A DNA stretch of 64,000 nucleotides from Promethearchaeota archaeon (GCA_030599585.1 JAUVNS010000001.1:347118-411117), one strand, 5' to 3'; shown: positions 34,064-43,820, numbered from the stretch's first letter. Program-made: numbers and translations. Notes: generated by a model from the letters alone, not told the origin.

Positions 34064-34441
34064 TTGGAATTTATATTAAATTCGATTAGAAGAATTGATA
34101 ACGATCAAGTAAAAGAATACACTTTTGGGACTGAGCAATCATTAGAAGAGAAATTAGCTATTTGTTTTATTAATCCTAAAGATTTTGAAAAATTAAACTT
34201 AGTGTCAAGTCTGCATTTAAAAATATCAAATAAAGAGAAGCATGTTATAGTAAAGGTTGAGAAGGATGATGATGTTCCAGATGGAACGGTTTTAATGCCC
34301 GTTTCTATATGGTCAAATCGGTTATCGGTAGTTCAAAATAATGAAATTCTCTATAAAAACATCGTTGTGGATATGGAAGCTACACGCGAGCCAATAATGA
34401 AATTTAAAGAAATTATTCAAGAACTTGTGGTGAAAAAATAA
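34064..34441 (+). CDS. fwdD: Formylmethanofuran dehydrogenase subunit D-like
   Basis: 125 residues, start TTG right after the fwdB stop. It is a small beta-rich protein: EEKLAICFINPKDFEKLNLVSSLHLKISNKEKHVIVKVEKDDDVPDGTVLMPVSIWSNRLS. The pattern of strands and PDGTVLMP matches the molybdopterin dinucleotide-binding domain that is subunit D (fused to FwdB-like chains in FdhA). Placement between fwdB and fwdA in a gapless operon supports the call. Confidence 0.8.
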   Translation: MEFILNSIRRIDNDQVKEYTFGTEQSLEEKLAICFINPKDFEKLNLVSSLHLKISNKEKHVIVKVEKDDDVPDGTVLMPVSIWSNRLSVVQNNEILYKNIVVDMEATREPIMKFKEIIQELVVKK

Positions 34442-34442
34442 G

Positions 34443-36107
34443 ATGACAAACCTTCTTGTAAAAAACGGTTTTGTTTTTGATCCCTTTAATAACATAGAAG
34501 GCGAGAAAAAGGACATTTTAATTGAAGATGGCAAAGTCGTAGATAAATTCGCAAGTAGTAGCGATATTAGGGAAATAGATGCTAAAGGGAAAACAGTTGT
34601 TCCAGCGGCGGTAGAGATTCACGCACATGTAGCCTCCCAGCAACTTAATTGGGCTCGATTACTTGGTTCTAACAACCAAGATTTTCAGGATCAATGGAAC
34701 GGCTTGACTTTAAATACTATCGCTAAAGATTATGTTTCTAACGGATATACTTTTATCCTTGAAGCTAACGTTTTCCCATCGCTAACAAAACAGACAATTT
34801 TTGATTTAAAACGATTACCCGTACTAGATAAGGCGTTCTTATTAAACACCAGCAATTTATGGACTCTAGAACTTGAGTTCCAGAAAGAGATGGTCGAAGA
34901 AGGTGCTGCTTTATTATCAGATCTATTAGAGAAAGTTAAAGGTTTTGGTTTGAAAGCCTACAATCCTTTCGAAGCAGAGTATTGGAATTGGAAAGTGGTT
35001 AGAAAAAACCTAACCGATAAAGGAAGACTATTCAATTTCGCTCCTATGGATGTGTATGAAAAACTACCGAGATTTGTTGAGCACTTAGGGTTACCTCATT
35101 CTATTCACGCTCATATTGAAGGATGCGAATCCCAATATTCTAAAGAAAATTTATTTGCTACTTTAAATAAGGTGAAATTGCTTGGATTAAAACCCAATCC
35201 AAAAAATGATTTTGAAATAAAGCGATCTCAAATATTTCATCTTGCACATGCTTCAAGTTATAACATTGACGGGAATAACTCTGAGTTGATTAAATTTTAC
35301 AGCGAAAATCATGACTTTGACATGGATTTGGGATTTGTAGGTTTTAACACAATAAATCCATTAATTACCTCTGATAGGCATCTTATAAACAAGCTAAATA
35401 ATTCAACAAACCCATACAAAATAATTAGATATTCTGTAGAAACTGAAGGAGACTCGTTTGCAACTCTCAGAAATTTCAGTAAAAAGAAGAAAGAAGATTG
35501 CGTAATGTGGGCGAACGCTATTGATTTAGCATTAAACATATCTCCATGGCAACTACAGTTTTCAGTAAATTATCCAAACTACGCCGATATAACAAATCTT
35601 CCTGAAATCGCAAGTTGGTTAATAAGTAATGAAGCTCGCAAACATTTTATGAAAGATATTGACGCTAGCTTTTTAAACGATAATACTCTTATCAGCAATG
35701 ATGAAGTATTACCATTTAATGATTTTATTATTTTAACTCGGTCGAGTCCTGCTAAGTCTCTCGGTATTGGGAGCATTAAAGGGAACTTAAGTTTAGGAGC
35801 TGACGGCGACCTCAACATTCTAAACTTGAATTTAAACGAAACTGACATTTCAAGAGACTATGAAAAATTCAAATCTGCCCTTAGTAATATTGAATACGTA
35901 ATTAAAGCAGGTCAAATAATAAAAAACCACGAAAAAATCAATCTGGGCGGGTCAGGAAAAATCCTATGGGCTTCCGGTAAGCCTGAAAAAGAAGACACTA
36001 CATCAATCTTAGCAAAGAAAGAAGATTTTTACCGAAAATATTATTCTAATTTCTATGATTCTTACTCCACAACTATCAATAAAAAAATATTGAGAAAAAT
36101 AGCTTAA
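34443..36107 (+). CDS. fwdA: Formylmethanofuran dehydrogenase subunit A
   Basis: 554 residues of the amidohydrolase superfamily. PAAVEIHAHVASQQLNWARLLGSNNQ gives the HxH metal site. GFGLKAYNPFEAEYWNW contains the probable carboxylated Lys. HSIHAHIEGCESQ and IFHLAHASSYN are later metal histidines, followed by NPLITSDRH. The C-terminal ILTRSSPAKSLGIGSIKGNLSLGADGDLNIL is the family end. FwdA reversibly hydrolyses formylmethanofuran to formate and methanofuran in the FwdAB tunnel. It follows fwdD by 1 bp. No fwdC is present downstream. Confidence 0.92.
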   Translation: MTNLLVKNGFVFDPFNNIEGEKKDILIEDGKVVDKFASSSDIREIDAKGKTVVPAAVEIHAHVASQQLNWARLLGSNNQDFQDQWNGLTLNTIAKDYVSNGYTFILEANVFPSLTKQTIFDLKRLPVLDKAFLLNTSNLWTLELEFQKEMVEEGAALLSDLLEKVKGFGLKAYNPFEAEYWNWKVVRKNLTDKGRLFNFAPMDVYEKLPRFVEHLGLPHSIHAHIEGCESQYSKENLFATLNKVKLLGLKPNPKNDFEIKRSQIFHLAHASSYNIDGNNSELIKFYSENHDFDMDLGFVGFNTINPLITSDRHLINKLNNSTNPYKIIRYSVETEGDSFATLRNFSKKKKEDCVMWANAIDLALNISPWQLQFSVNYPNYADITNLPEIASWLISNEARKHFMKDIDASFLNDNTLISNDEVLPFNDFIILTRSSPAKSLGIGSIKGNLSLGADGDLNILNLNLNETDISRDYEKFKSALSNIEYVIKAGQIIKNHEKINLGGSGKILWASGKPEKEDTTSILAKKEDFYRKYYSNFYDSYSTTINKKILRKIA

Positions 36108-36118
36108 AACAATCTAAT

Positions 36119-36919
36119 CTAACCATCTTTCTTATTATTAACAAAATCTAAAAACGCCTTGACAACCATATGAAATTTAGGGTCTGATGTCACTGTTAAG
36201 TGATCTTGACCTTGGATTTGAAAGTGACACGCATCTGGTACTATTTGAGCCACTAAGGTCTTATCTCCGAGGAGAACTTCACTAGAACCTACGACAGTCA
36301 TTACAGGTACATTAATCTTCTTAAGAGATCCTCTTATTTGGGCGGGTGTCATAGTTTCGGGATAATATTTAAGATCGCCAGCCTGTACAGCAGCCAAAGC
36401 AAGTAAATCATTATCTCTTGATTCTGCGATCATACGGAACGCACGAGCCATAGGTTTTTTAACTTGATCGATACTTTCTGCTCTGAACGCTTCCACAATC
36501 TGTTGAGCAGTTTTATGATCCTTTGCTATTTCTTTCTCATTTAATGTTAAAACAAATCCCCCAAGAATAGCAGATATGATAATCTCTGGATTAGTCAGCA
36601 ATAAGTGATATGTTATATAAGCTCCCATTGAGTAACCAAATAAATTAGCTTTTTCAATAGAGAGGTGTTTCATAAGTTTTTTGATGTCATCACTCATTTT
36701 TTGCCCATAAGAAGAATCGTCGTGAGGTTTATCACTTCTTCCATGACCTCGGCAATCTAGAAGAATTAACTGATAACTGTCTTTTAGAGTCTTTACCCAA
36801 TTTGTTTCCTTCCAACTAATTTCAAGATTTCCAGTAAATCCATGAATCATTACTACTGGGGGGCCTTCTCCTTCAATTTCGTAATAGATTTTTATTCCAT
36901 CATTATTAAAATATGGCAT
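36119..36919 (-). CDS. Alpha/beta-hydrolase
   Basis: 266 residues. VVMIHGFTGN is the oxyanion-hole HG motif, LLDCRGHGRSDKPHDDSSYG the family strand-4 block, and LFGYSMGAYITYHLL the nucleophile elbow (GxSxG). The His appears in QIQGQDHLTVTSDPKF. The cap region is short. Lipid, lactone or C-C bond hydrolysis cannot be told apart. It converges with fwdA, 11 bp apart, and is not part of that operon. Confidence 0.85.
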   Translation of the reverse strand: MPYFNNDGIKIYYEIEGEGPPVVMIHGFTGNLEISWKETNWVKTLKDSYQLILLDCRGHGRSDKPHDDSSYGQKMSDDIKKLMKHLSIEKANLFGYSMGAYITYHLLLTNPEIIISAILGGFVLTLNEKEIAKDHKTAQQIVEAFRAESIDQVKKPMARAFRMIAESRDNDLLALAAVQAGDLKYYPETMTPAQIRGSLKKINVPVMTVVGSSEVLLGDKTLVAQIVPDACHFQIQGQDHLTVTSDPKFHMVVKAFLDFVNNKKDG

Positions 36920-37151
36920 TCTAATTCCTCTCCATCTATATCTTTTACTTTAGATTTATAGGTTAACCTAAGATTTGAATATTTTTAACATTTTTGACTA
37001 ATTTTTAATGTCTTTTGAATTAAATTCAATCCAATAAAAACATCGCTTCTCCCTATAAGAGGAACTTACTTTCCTAAGAAACAAAAAGAAAGATAATATG
37101 ATACTATCTTTAGTTGACCAATTTTGAATTAATTACATGAATTGAGTTACT

Positions 37152-38291
37152 TTATCTATTCTTATGTCGTAAACGACTAGGTATTCGTTTTTCGGCTTTT
37201 GAAGTAGGTTTTGTTGAATCAGAAGATTTTGCGTAAACATACTTAACTCTTCCTGGTTTTTTCCTCAAAATTCGCGTCGTACTTACTACCATTAATAATG
37301 CTATTGAACCAATTGCGAAGTAAGTCCAAGGAAGATCAGTAATATTCCACTTACCAGGGATAGGTACACTCCACGATAATCTTGGATCGTAGGATGCATT
37401 AGTTAACTCACCGAAATTTATGTAAATCACTCCATTATTAGAAGGTACAGAGGATTTGGGTATAGTCGTATTTACAATAGTAGGTGTCCCATCTGTGATT
37501 GCCCAATTATACCATTCATATTCTACCATGTATTCTCCGGTTGAGCTTTTCACCGATAATCCTGTATTTGAGAAGATAAGGTTGTGAGTTGCATTTAACG
37601 ATAGTTTTAGGGCCAGATTCGTACCAGGCGTAAGTGGTCCATAATTTGTAAAAGTTAAGTAAGATTTTAATTCATTCGGAGCCATTAAACCAACTTGACG
37701 AGCAAGCAATACATGTTCTCGAGATGTATAAAGATTTACTTTAAACACCCCACCTAGGGTCGAATATATCGAATAATAAGATGGTCGACCGTCAACACCA
37801 TAACCGAATTGAGTACGCGTTATGTTGTCCAGCGTTGTTTGTGCAATAACTACATCTAAAGCTGGTTCGAAAAATCCGTTAGCATCGGAATCTGTGAATT
37901 CAATTAGCGACTCATATTTTACGACAAACTCTAATAAAGGAATTTCTGTTGATACATCGTCGTAAAGTTTCGAACGTATTTCTAAATGGGAACTAAATCC
38001 AGCATGTGATATATCTAAATTATGACCAACTTCGTGGTTTCCACTAATTGGAGTAGTTTCGGTTCCATAACTGCGAAAAGTGAGAATCTCATCCGTTATA
38101 TCGAAAAATAACGGTTGTACTGCTCTATCCTCTTCAAGATCGGGGATCGTATCACCATCGCTATCTGATGCTGCGACGATGTCGTTAAATATTAGCATTC
38201 CAAGTGAAAGCGTAGATAGTATGCCGAAAACCGCAATTAAAACTCCTATGTTCACATGAGGTTTATCCCTCACAAATTTTTCTTTTGACAT
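37152..38291 (-). CDS. Membrane-anchored surface protein with Ca-binding repeat
   Basis: 379 residues. An N-terminal hydrophobic segment (IGVLIAVFGILSTLSLGMLIF) serves as signal or anchor. It is followed by DSDGDTIPDLEED, a thrombospondin type 3-like calcium loop, then a beta-rich extracellular region and a C-terminal helix WTYFAIGSIALLMVVSTTRIL with a basic tail. There is a second acidic loop EFTDSDANGFFEPALDV. No enzyme motif is recognised. Probably an exposed envelope protein. Confidence 0.65.
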   Translation of the reverse strand: MSKEKFVRDKPHVNIGVLIAVFGILSTLSLGMLIFNDIVAASDSDGDTIPDLEEDRAVQPLFFDITDEILTFRSYGTETTPISGNHEVGHNLDISHAGFSSHLEIRSKLYDDVSTEIPLLEFVVKYESLIEFTDSDANGFFEPALDVVIAQTTLDNITRTQFGYGVDGRPSYYSIYSTLGGVFKVNLYTSREHVLLARQVGLMAPNELKSYLTFTNYGPLTPGTNLALKLSLNATHNLIFSNTGLSVKSSTGEYMVEYEWYNWAITDGTPTIVNTTIPKSSVPSNNGVIYINFGELTNASYDPRLSWSVPIPGKWNITDLPWTYFAIGSIALLMVVSTTRILRKKPGRVKYVYAKSSDSTKPTSKAEKRIPSRLRHKNR

Positions 38292-38595
38292 TATTTAAAC
38301 CTTATTTTAGAATTTTAGCTATATCCTATTGTTTTCTTAATACCTTCAATAAAAAAAGATTTGGATTATATTATATTTATTCAGATAACAAACGCCTTAT
38401 AGGAAACATAGCTTTTTCAAATTAAATTTTTAAGTAATAGATTTCATTAATTTTGACAAAAATGTTGTTTCTATTCTTGCCCTATGCTTCAATATATTCC
38501 GAATAATTTTATCCTGTTACAAAATCCCATTATCATGGGCGATATTGATCATTTTATTGTTCGAAGAAGTAAAATTAATAACCAAATACCAAATA

Positions 38596-38603
38596 TTTAT
38601 ATA
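38596..38603 (+). promoter_or_regulatory. TATA-box candidate for frhB-hdrA
   Basis: TTTATATA preceded by A-rich sequence (ACCAAATA) resembles an archaeal BRE/TATA pair. If used, the leader would be about 150 bases and include the inverted repeat at 38637-38681. Confidence 0.4.
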
Positions 38604-38636
38604 CTTCTTCACCATAATTCACTTGTGGTAATTGAT

Positions 38637-38681
38637 AAATTTATGTAATTTTTCATGCATAATTATTATTTTCATAAATTT
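38637..38681. repeat. Inverted repeat AAATTTATG...CATAAATTT in the frhB leader
   Basis: Perfect 9-bp arms at 38637-38645 and 38673-38681 around a 27-base loop with ATGCAT. It sits between the TATA candidate and the ATG at 38776, so it may be an operator or a leader RNA hairpin. Confidence 0.4.
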
Positions 38682-38775
38682 GTACGACTAAAAACAGGCA
38701 TTACTTTATCAATTTAAAAAATTTAAGTTATGAATAAGATAATTCGATAACGAAAAACAGTATTAGAGGTGTATT

Positions 38776-39918
38776 ATGAAAGTCAAAAGTTTTGAAGATT
38801 TAATTGAAGAAGTCCACAAAAAAGGGATTTGTCAACAATGTGGCGGTTGTGTAAGTTTCTGTAACTCCATGGATTATGATGTTATAGGATATAAAAAACC
38901 AAACTCGCCTCCAGAATTTATAAATGAAGGAAATTGTCTGAAATGTGGAATTTGTTATCACATATGCCCACAGACTCATGTGTTAGACTACGAACTCAAC
39001 AGAGCCTTTAATTTATTAGACTTTTCTTCGATGCCCTTAGGTAATACCAGCGAAATTTATTCCTGCCAGTCAACAGACTTTGATCTTCTACACCAAGGGA
39101 CAGACGGAGGAGTAGTTAATTCTTTGCTTACCTATATGTTTAAGGAAAAATTAATAGATGGAGCTGTAGTAGCTAAGACAAATGCGCCCTTCTCAAGAGA
39201 GCCGTTCTTTGCTGAGTGTAAAGAAGATTTAGTCGGAACATCGGGACTTAAATTAGGTATCTCACAGCAATTGGACGAAGTCCAAAAGCGCCATTCCTAT
39301 TCGAGCTCGCTCCCAGAATTAAACAAGCATAAATTTAAGAAACTCGCAGTAGTTGGAACGCCATGTCAGATTTATACCATTAGAAGCATGCAAAATCTCG
39401 GCATTATTCCTTCGCAAAATATTGAATATTGCTTAGGATTATTTTGTTACGAGAATTTTGAATTCGATCAACGAAAAGTAGAGAAATTTCAAAGGGAATT
39501 TAATATCAAATTCGAAGATATCGAAAAAATTAATATTAAAAAAGACTTAATTATCCAACTAAAAGGAGACAAAAACAGAAATTCTTTAATTCACATTGAA
39601 TTTGAAGATTTGAAAGATTATATTCGTCCAGCATGTAATGCCTGCAATGATTTTACGAATGTTTACGCAGATGTTTCGTTTGGAGGATTAGGTTCACCTG
39701 AACATTTTACAACAGTTATTACAAGAACTGAAAAGGGAAGACGAGCGGTAAACGATGCTCTTGAAAGGGGGATAATTAGTAATTTAGAATTAGATTCTGA
39801 AACCAAAAAGCATATGAAGGACCTTCTAATCGCACATTCAATTTCAAAGATGGCTCGAAAAGAGAGCTTTATGAAAAGTAAATTTGGACCTTTAAAGAAA
39901 GCTAAATCTACAGTTTAA
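38776..39918 (+). CDS. FrhB-like F420/flavin oxidoreductase subunit
   Basis: 380 residues. Two N-terminal [4Fe-4S] motifs, CQQCGGCVSFC and CLKCGICYHICP, precede the FrhB core: GTDGGVVNSLLTYMFKEKLIDGAVV, KKLAVVGTPCQIYTIRSMQ and the late cluster ligands CNACNDFTNVYADVSFGG. FrhB proteins bind FAD and use F420 or other two-electron carriers, often with Hdr. It is followed 70 bp downstream by hdrA, suggesting a complex in which FrhB feeds electrons to the bifurcating HdrA. The ribosome-binding site is GAGGTG. Confidence 0.87.
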   Translation: MKVKSFEDLIEEVHKKGICQQCGGCVSFCNSMDYDVIGYKKPNSPPEFINEGNCLKCGICYHICPQTHVLDYELNRAFNLLDFSSMPLGNTSEIYSCQSTDFDLLHQGTDGGVVNSLLTYMFKEKLIDGAVVAKTNAPFSREPFFAECKEDLVGTSGLKLGISQQLDEVQKRHSYSSSLPELNKHKFKKLAVVGTPCQIYTIRSMQNLGIIPSQNIEYCLGLFCYENFEFDQRKVEKFQREFNIKFEDIEKINIKKDLIIQLKGDKNRNSLIHIEFEDLKDYIRPACNACNDFTNVYADVSFGGLGSPEHFTTVITRTEKGRRAVNDALERGIISNLELDSETKKHMKDLLIAHSISKMARKESFMKSKFGPLKKAKSTV

Positions 39919-39988
39919 AACATTTTAGAAAAAAAAAAAAATTTAATTCCAAAAAATTATATGGTGATATAGTAAAAAGGTGTATTAA

Positions 39989-42016
39989 ATGTCTGATTTT
40001 ACGACCAATGCAAGAATCGGTGTTTATATCTGCAGATGAGGAGTTAATATAAGTAATAGCGTCGACTGCGATATTGTAAGAGAATACATGGAATTGCTCC
40101 CAGATGTCATAATTGCGAGAGTAAATGATTTCACATGTAGCGATCCAGGACAAAATATTATAAAAAACGATATTTTAGATCTGGGGTTAAACCGAGTTGT
40201 TGTTGCTGCGTGCACTCCAAAAATTCACGAATCTACTTACCGTGCTGTTTTAATTGAAGCTGGACTGAGCCCTTACTATTTTCAAATGGTTAATATTAGA
40301 GAGCATTGTTCTTTTGTCCATCCCAACGATATTAAAAAAGCTACTGAAAAAGCTATAAGAATGGTTAGGGGTGGTATAAATCGAGCTCGACAGTTAGAAG
40401 TTGTCCCATACAAGGAAATTCCGGTAAAAAAGGCTGCTTTAGTTGTAGGGGCAGGAATTGCCGGGATGAACGCTGCTTTAGATTTAGCAAACCAAGGGAT
40501 AAATGTTTATCTTGTTGAAAAAGAAGCAACAATAGGGGGAAAAATGGCTCAATTAGACAGAATCTACCCTACAGACGATTGTGGTATATGAGTTCTAGCA
40601 CCAATTATGGTTAGTACTTCAAAACATCCTAACATAACCTTACTTACATACAGCGAAATCGTAGAGTTTAGTGGTATTCCGGGGAATTTTAATATTAAAA
40701 TTAAGAAGAAACCTCGCTATGTGAATGAAAAAAAGTGTACGGGATGTGGTTTGTGTACTGAAAAATGCCCAATTAAAGTTCCAAACGAATTTAACAGGGG
40801 TATTGGCGAAAGAAGTGCGATTTACATTCCATTCCCACAAGCTGTTCCAAAATTCGCAACGATTGATAGAAGTGTATGCATTGAATGCAATAACTGCGAG
40901 AGAAGTTGTCCAGCTGAAGCAATTAAGTTTGACCAAGAACCCGAATTTATCGATATTAATGTTGGAGCCGTAATTGCTGCAACGGGATGGGACGAATATC
41001 CAATAATGAAATATAACGATTACAAATACGGCATTTATCCAGATGTTATTACTCAGATAGAGTTAGAGCGGATGCTGAGCCCAATCGGACCAACGGACGG
41101 ACACTTATATCGAATTTCTGATGGTAAGAAACCAAAAGTCGTTGCGATGATTCAGTGTGTAGGTTCAAGAAGTCTCAAAGGTAATCCATATTGTTCAGTA
41201 GTATGCTGCAGTGTCGCGCTTAAAAATGCTCAGCTGTTAAAGCAAGAATATCCAGACATGGAAGTAGTTATTTTTTACATAGACATGCGCACATGGGATA
41301 AGGGAAACGAAGAATATTATAGAAAAGTTAGAGAAGCGGGAGTCTTAACAATTCGGGGAAAAGTAGGAGCTATTCACAACGATCCAGAAACCAATAAACT
41401 CACACTTACAGCATCTGATACCCTTTCAAATCAAATTGTCAATCTTAACGCTGACTTAGTTGTTTTATCAACAGGTATGGTTCCTTCAAGACATTCAACA
41501 AAATTAATTGAAACTTTAAACCTAAACAAAGATAGCTACGGATTTTTAACGGAAGTTCACGGTTGTTTGAAACCTCAAGAAACGACCAATATGGGAATAT
41601 ACATATGTGGATGTGCTGCGGGACCTAAAAACATACCTTCTAGCGTCTCAACAGCTTCGGCAGCGGCAAGTAAAGCGGCTACATTACTTTCTAAAGACAC
41701 GATAATTCAAGAATTGGTAATTGCTGAAGTAGACAAGAACCTCTGTATGGGGTGTCAGAGATGCGAAAAACTATGTAACTATGGTGCTATAACAGTTGAT
41801 AAAGACTCTATTGCCCAAGTTGACGGTTTAAAATGTAAGGGATGTGGTGTGTGCGCATCTTCGTGCCCATCTCACGCAATCGATGTCAAGTATTATAGAA
41901 ACCTACAATTCGTCGAAGAAATAAAGGGAATTTGTAGTACTGAGCTTGAATACAAAGAAGAATATATTGATACGATTGAACTTATTACTGAAAAACTCAA
42001 TTCATTAACTCCTTAA
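39989..42016 (+). CDS. hdrA: HdrA, heterodisulfide reductase subunit A, selenoprotein with two UGA codons
   Basis: The track shows two ORFs (40088-40591, 40607-42016), but both are in the frame of the ATG at 39989 (ribosome-binding site AAGGTG). The interruptions are TGA at 40037 (codon 17) and 40589 (codon 201). Read as Sec, the protein is 675 residues: VYICR-U-GVNIS aligns with the HdrA start VxxCxCGxNI, and DCGI-U-VLAPIM with DCxxCxLxPK. FAD site VVGAGIAGMNAALDLA, clusters CTGCGLCTEKCP, CIECNNCERSCP, CMGCQRCEKLC and CKGCGVCASSCP follow. It is the flavin electron-bifurcating core of Hdr complexes. Confidence 0.88.
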
Positions 42017-42165
42017 TAATTTAAATCCGAAATAGGATGAATCTTTCAAAAAAATTATAGTTGAAAGAGAACTGACCCTCTGCAAGGGTTTTCGGATATC
42101 CAATTTTTAAACTTAAAAATAGGCCCTTTAAGCTCTCTTATGAACTTAGAAGAGCCCATATTAAT
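42017..42165 (+). ncRNA. Structured hdrA 3' region, SECIS candidate
   Basis: Archaeal SECIS elements usually lie in the 3' untranslated region. Here ATCCGAAA (42025) pairs with TTTCGGAT (42090), enclosing hairpins CTTTCAA/TTGAAAG (42043/42061) and ACCCT/AGGGT (42075/42085). A second hairpin GCTCT/AGAGC (42132/42151) follows inside AATAGG/CCATATT. I cannot identify the GAA...A core with certainty, so which fold is the SECIS is open. Confidence 0.35.
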
Positions 42166-42204
42166 ATCATATAGTTAGATAGGTTTTAAGACCTATTAAT
42201 AAAA

Positions 42205-43629
42205 TTAGTAAGCCAGCCCCTTTAACATTTGGACTGTTGTATATTGATTTTTTCCTCCCGTTCTTAGGTAGTCCATCGCTTCTTCTATTCCTTCTACTGT
42301 TAAATTATACATTGGGATGATGCTCGATATGATCTTCCTAGTCCACGGCACCCACTCCAACCGTATTAATTCGGGATTTAACCAAACAACACTGTTTTTG
42401 AAATGATTAGCAATTTCTCTGATATAATAGATGCCCGGCATCTCATTTCGATGATAATAATAAATAGAGCCAAATCTTTCCGTCAATTCCCATGAAGCCA
42501 TAGCTGCATCGCCGACAAATACCACTTTATACTTATTATCATATTTTTTTAAGAAGTCTTCAAAATCTATAGCTTCATCTGGGTTTCGGCTCCCACTAAA
42601 ATATAATTTATCGTATACGCAATTGTGAAAGTACAGGGGGACAAACTTGGCCCAGTGCGACATGTTGTTAGCTGCTGAGAAAAGAAGGTTAACGAGGTGG
42701 GCGTATGGTGACATGCTTCCTCCCACATCCATTAATAAAACCATTTTAACATTGTTTTTTCTCCGCTTCTCAAAAATTATATCTATATCACCGCCATTTT
42801 TAGCGGTCATATCGATCGTTTTATCTATGTTCAATTCGTCAAATTTTCCAATTTCCTCTAATTTCTTTAGGCGTTTTAGTGCGACTTTTATTTGTCGAGT
42901 GTCTAACACGATATCTTTTCTGTAATCAGAAAATATTCTTTTTTGGGCTATCTGAACTGCCATTCGCATTCCCGAAGAGCCACCTACTCTCATCCCCATT
43001 GGGTTTTGTCCTGAATTTCCAAACTGAGATGTTCCTTGAGTGCCTACCCAGTGGTCCCCTCCGTTATGTTCTTCGTCTTGTCTTTGCATGAGTTCCTCGA
43101 ACTGCTTCTGCATTTCTTCAATATTGAACATCTGACTTAACATTTCTTGAAAATTACCGTCCATTCCTGATAAGTCCATATTTTTTTTCAGCCAATCCCA
43201 GATCTCCTCTTTAACTTTCTCTGGGGCGTTTATCAACATATTTCCGTCTAAACCATCGTTGAGCTTCTGGAGAAATTCCTCTAGGAATTGTTGGAGGTCT
43301 TCAATGTTTAAATATTGTGGGTAATCTTTCAATAGAATTTTCAATCCCTCGATTAACTCGGGAATAGTAATGTCTTGGTTCAGCCAATCCCAAATCTCTT
43401 GCTTTATATCATCGGGAAATTTAATGACAGCGTTTTTAAAAAAATTAGCAAAGGAAATATCGTATATATCAAAGTGGTGTTCGTTCTTACATAAGATAGA
43501 ACGAGAGATATAATAAAACTCCACCATATTGTGGATAAGCCCTTTATTTAATGCTTCTATAAGAGCCATATATTCTGTTATGCTTACTGGTAATCTTTCC
43601 TTAAGATAATAAAAATATTCTACAAACAT
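42205..43629 (-). CDS. VWA-domain protein (MoxR-associated type)
   Basis: 474 residues. The C-terminal half has the MIDAS motif VLLMDVGGSMSPYAHLV followed by a VWA fold (YKVVFVGDAAMASWELTE). The N-terminal half contains two related helical repeats, DIKQEIWDWLNQDI and KVKEEIWDWLKKNM, and a Gln/Gly-rich linker (GTQGTSQFGNSGQNPMGM). Such proteins work with MoxR-type AAA ATPases in metal insertion or complex assembly; one lies at 45.1-46.0 kb on the same strand. Several plus-strand ORFs inside are shadows. Confidence 0.83.
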   Translation of the reverse strand: MFVEYFYYLKERLPVSITEYMALIEALNKGLIHNMVEFYYISRSILCKNEHHFDIYDISFANFFKNAVIKFPDDIKQEIWDWLNQDITIPELIEGLKILLKDYPQYLNIEDLQQFLEEFLQKLNDGLDGNMLINAPEKVKEEIWDWLKKNMDLSGMDGNFQEMLSQMFNIEEMQKQFEELMQRQDEEHNGGDHWVGTQGTSQFGNSGQNPMGMRVGGSSGMRMAVQIAQKRIFSDYRKDIVLDTRQIKVALKRLKKLEEIGKFDELNIDKTIDMTAKNGGDIDIIFEKRRKNNVKMVLLMDVGGSMSPYAHLVNLLFSAANNMSHWAKFVPLYFHNCVYDKLYFSGSRNPDEAIDFEDFLKKYDNKYKVVFVGDAAMASWELTERFGSIYYYHRNEMPGIYYIREIANHFKNSVVWLNPELIRLEWVPWTRKIISSIIPMYNLTVEGIEEAMDYLRTGGKNQYTTVQMLKGLAY

Positions 43630-43798
43630 TTAAGTTAAAATCAAAAATTTTAATTCTTCTAATTTATAAAATTAATTTACAAATATTAGCTTTCTCATGA
43701 TTAAAAAAATGCGGGTAGTTTTAGATTTTCTATTAGGAATAAATTAAATACACTAGGAAATAAAATGTTTAGAGATTAGAGTTGAAAAGATTAAATAG

Positions 43799-43819
43799 TA
43801 TGTAATACATATTTACATA
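43799..43819. promoter_or_regulatory. VapBC operator candidate (inverted repeat)
   Basis: TATGTAA (43799-43805) and TTACATA (43813-43819) are perfect 7-bp arms ending one base before the antitoxin ATG. This is the usual position for VapB autoregulation of a leaderless operon. Confidence 0.5.
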
Positions 43820-43820
43820 T

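Larger units (their letters stand above)
38292..38775. other. Intergenic promoter region of the FrhB-HdrA unit
   Basis: This 484-bp A/T-rich gap between divergent genes holds a TATA-like box and a large inverted repeat, both listed separately. I see no ORF or RNA gene. Confidence 0.45.

Noticed and set aside
24276-39975. Repeated GGTGATAT(A) sequence as a regulatory motif
   Set aside because: It lies just before start codons and matches the archaeal ribosome-binding sequence.
40022-40606. HdrA as a pseudogene with two nonsense mutations
   Set aside because: Both stops are UGA, both fall on conserved cysteine positions, and the rest of the frame is intact.
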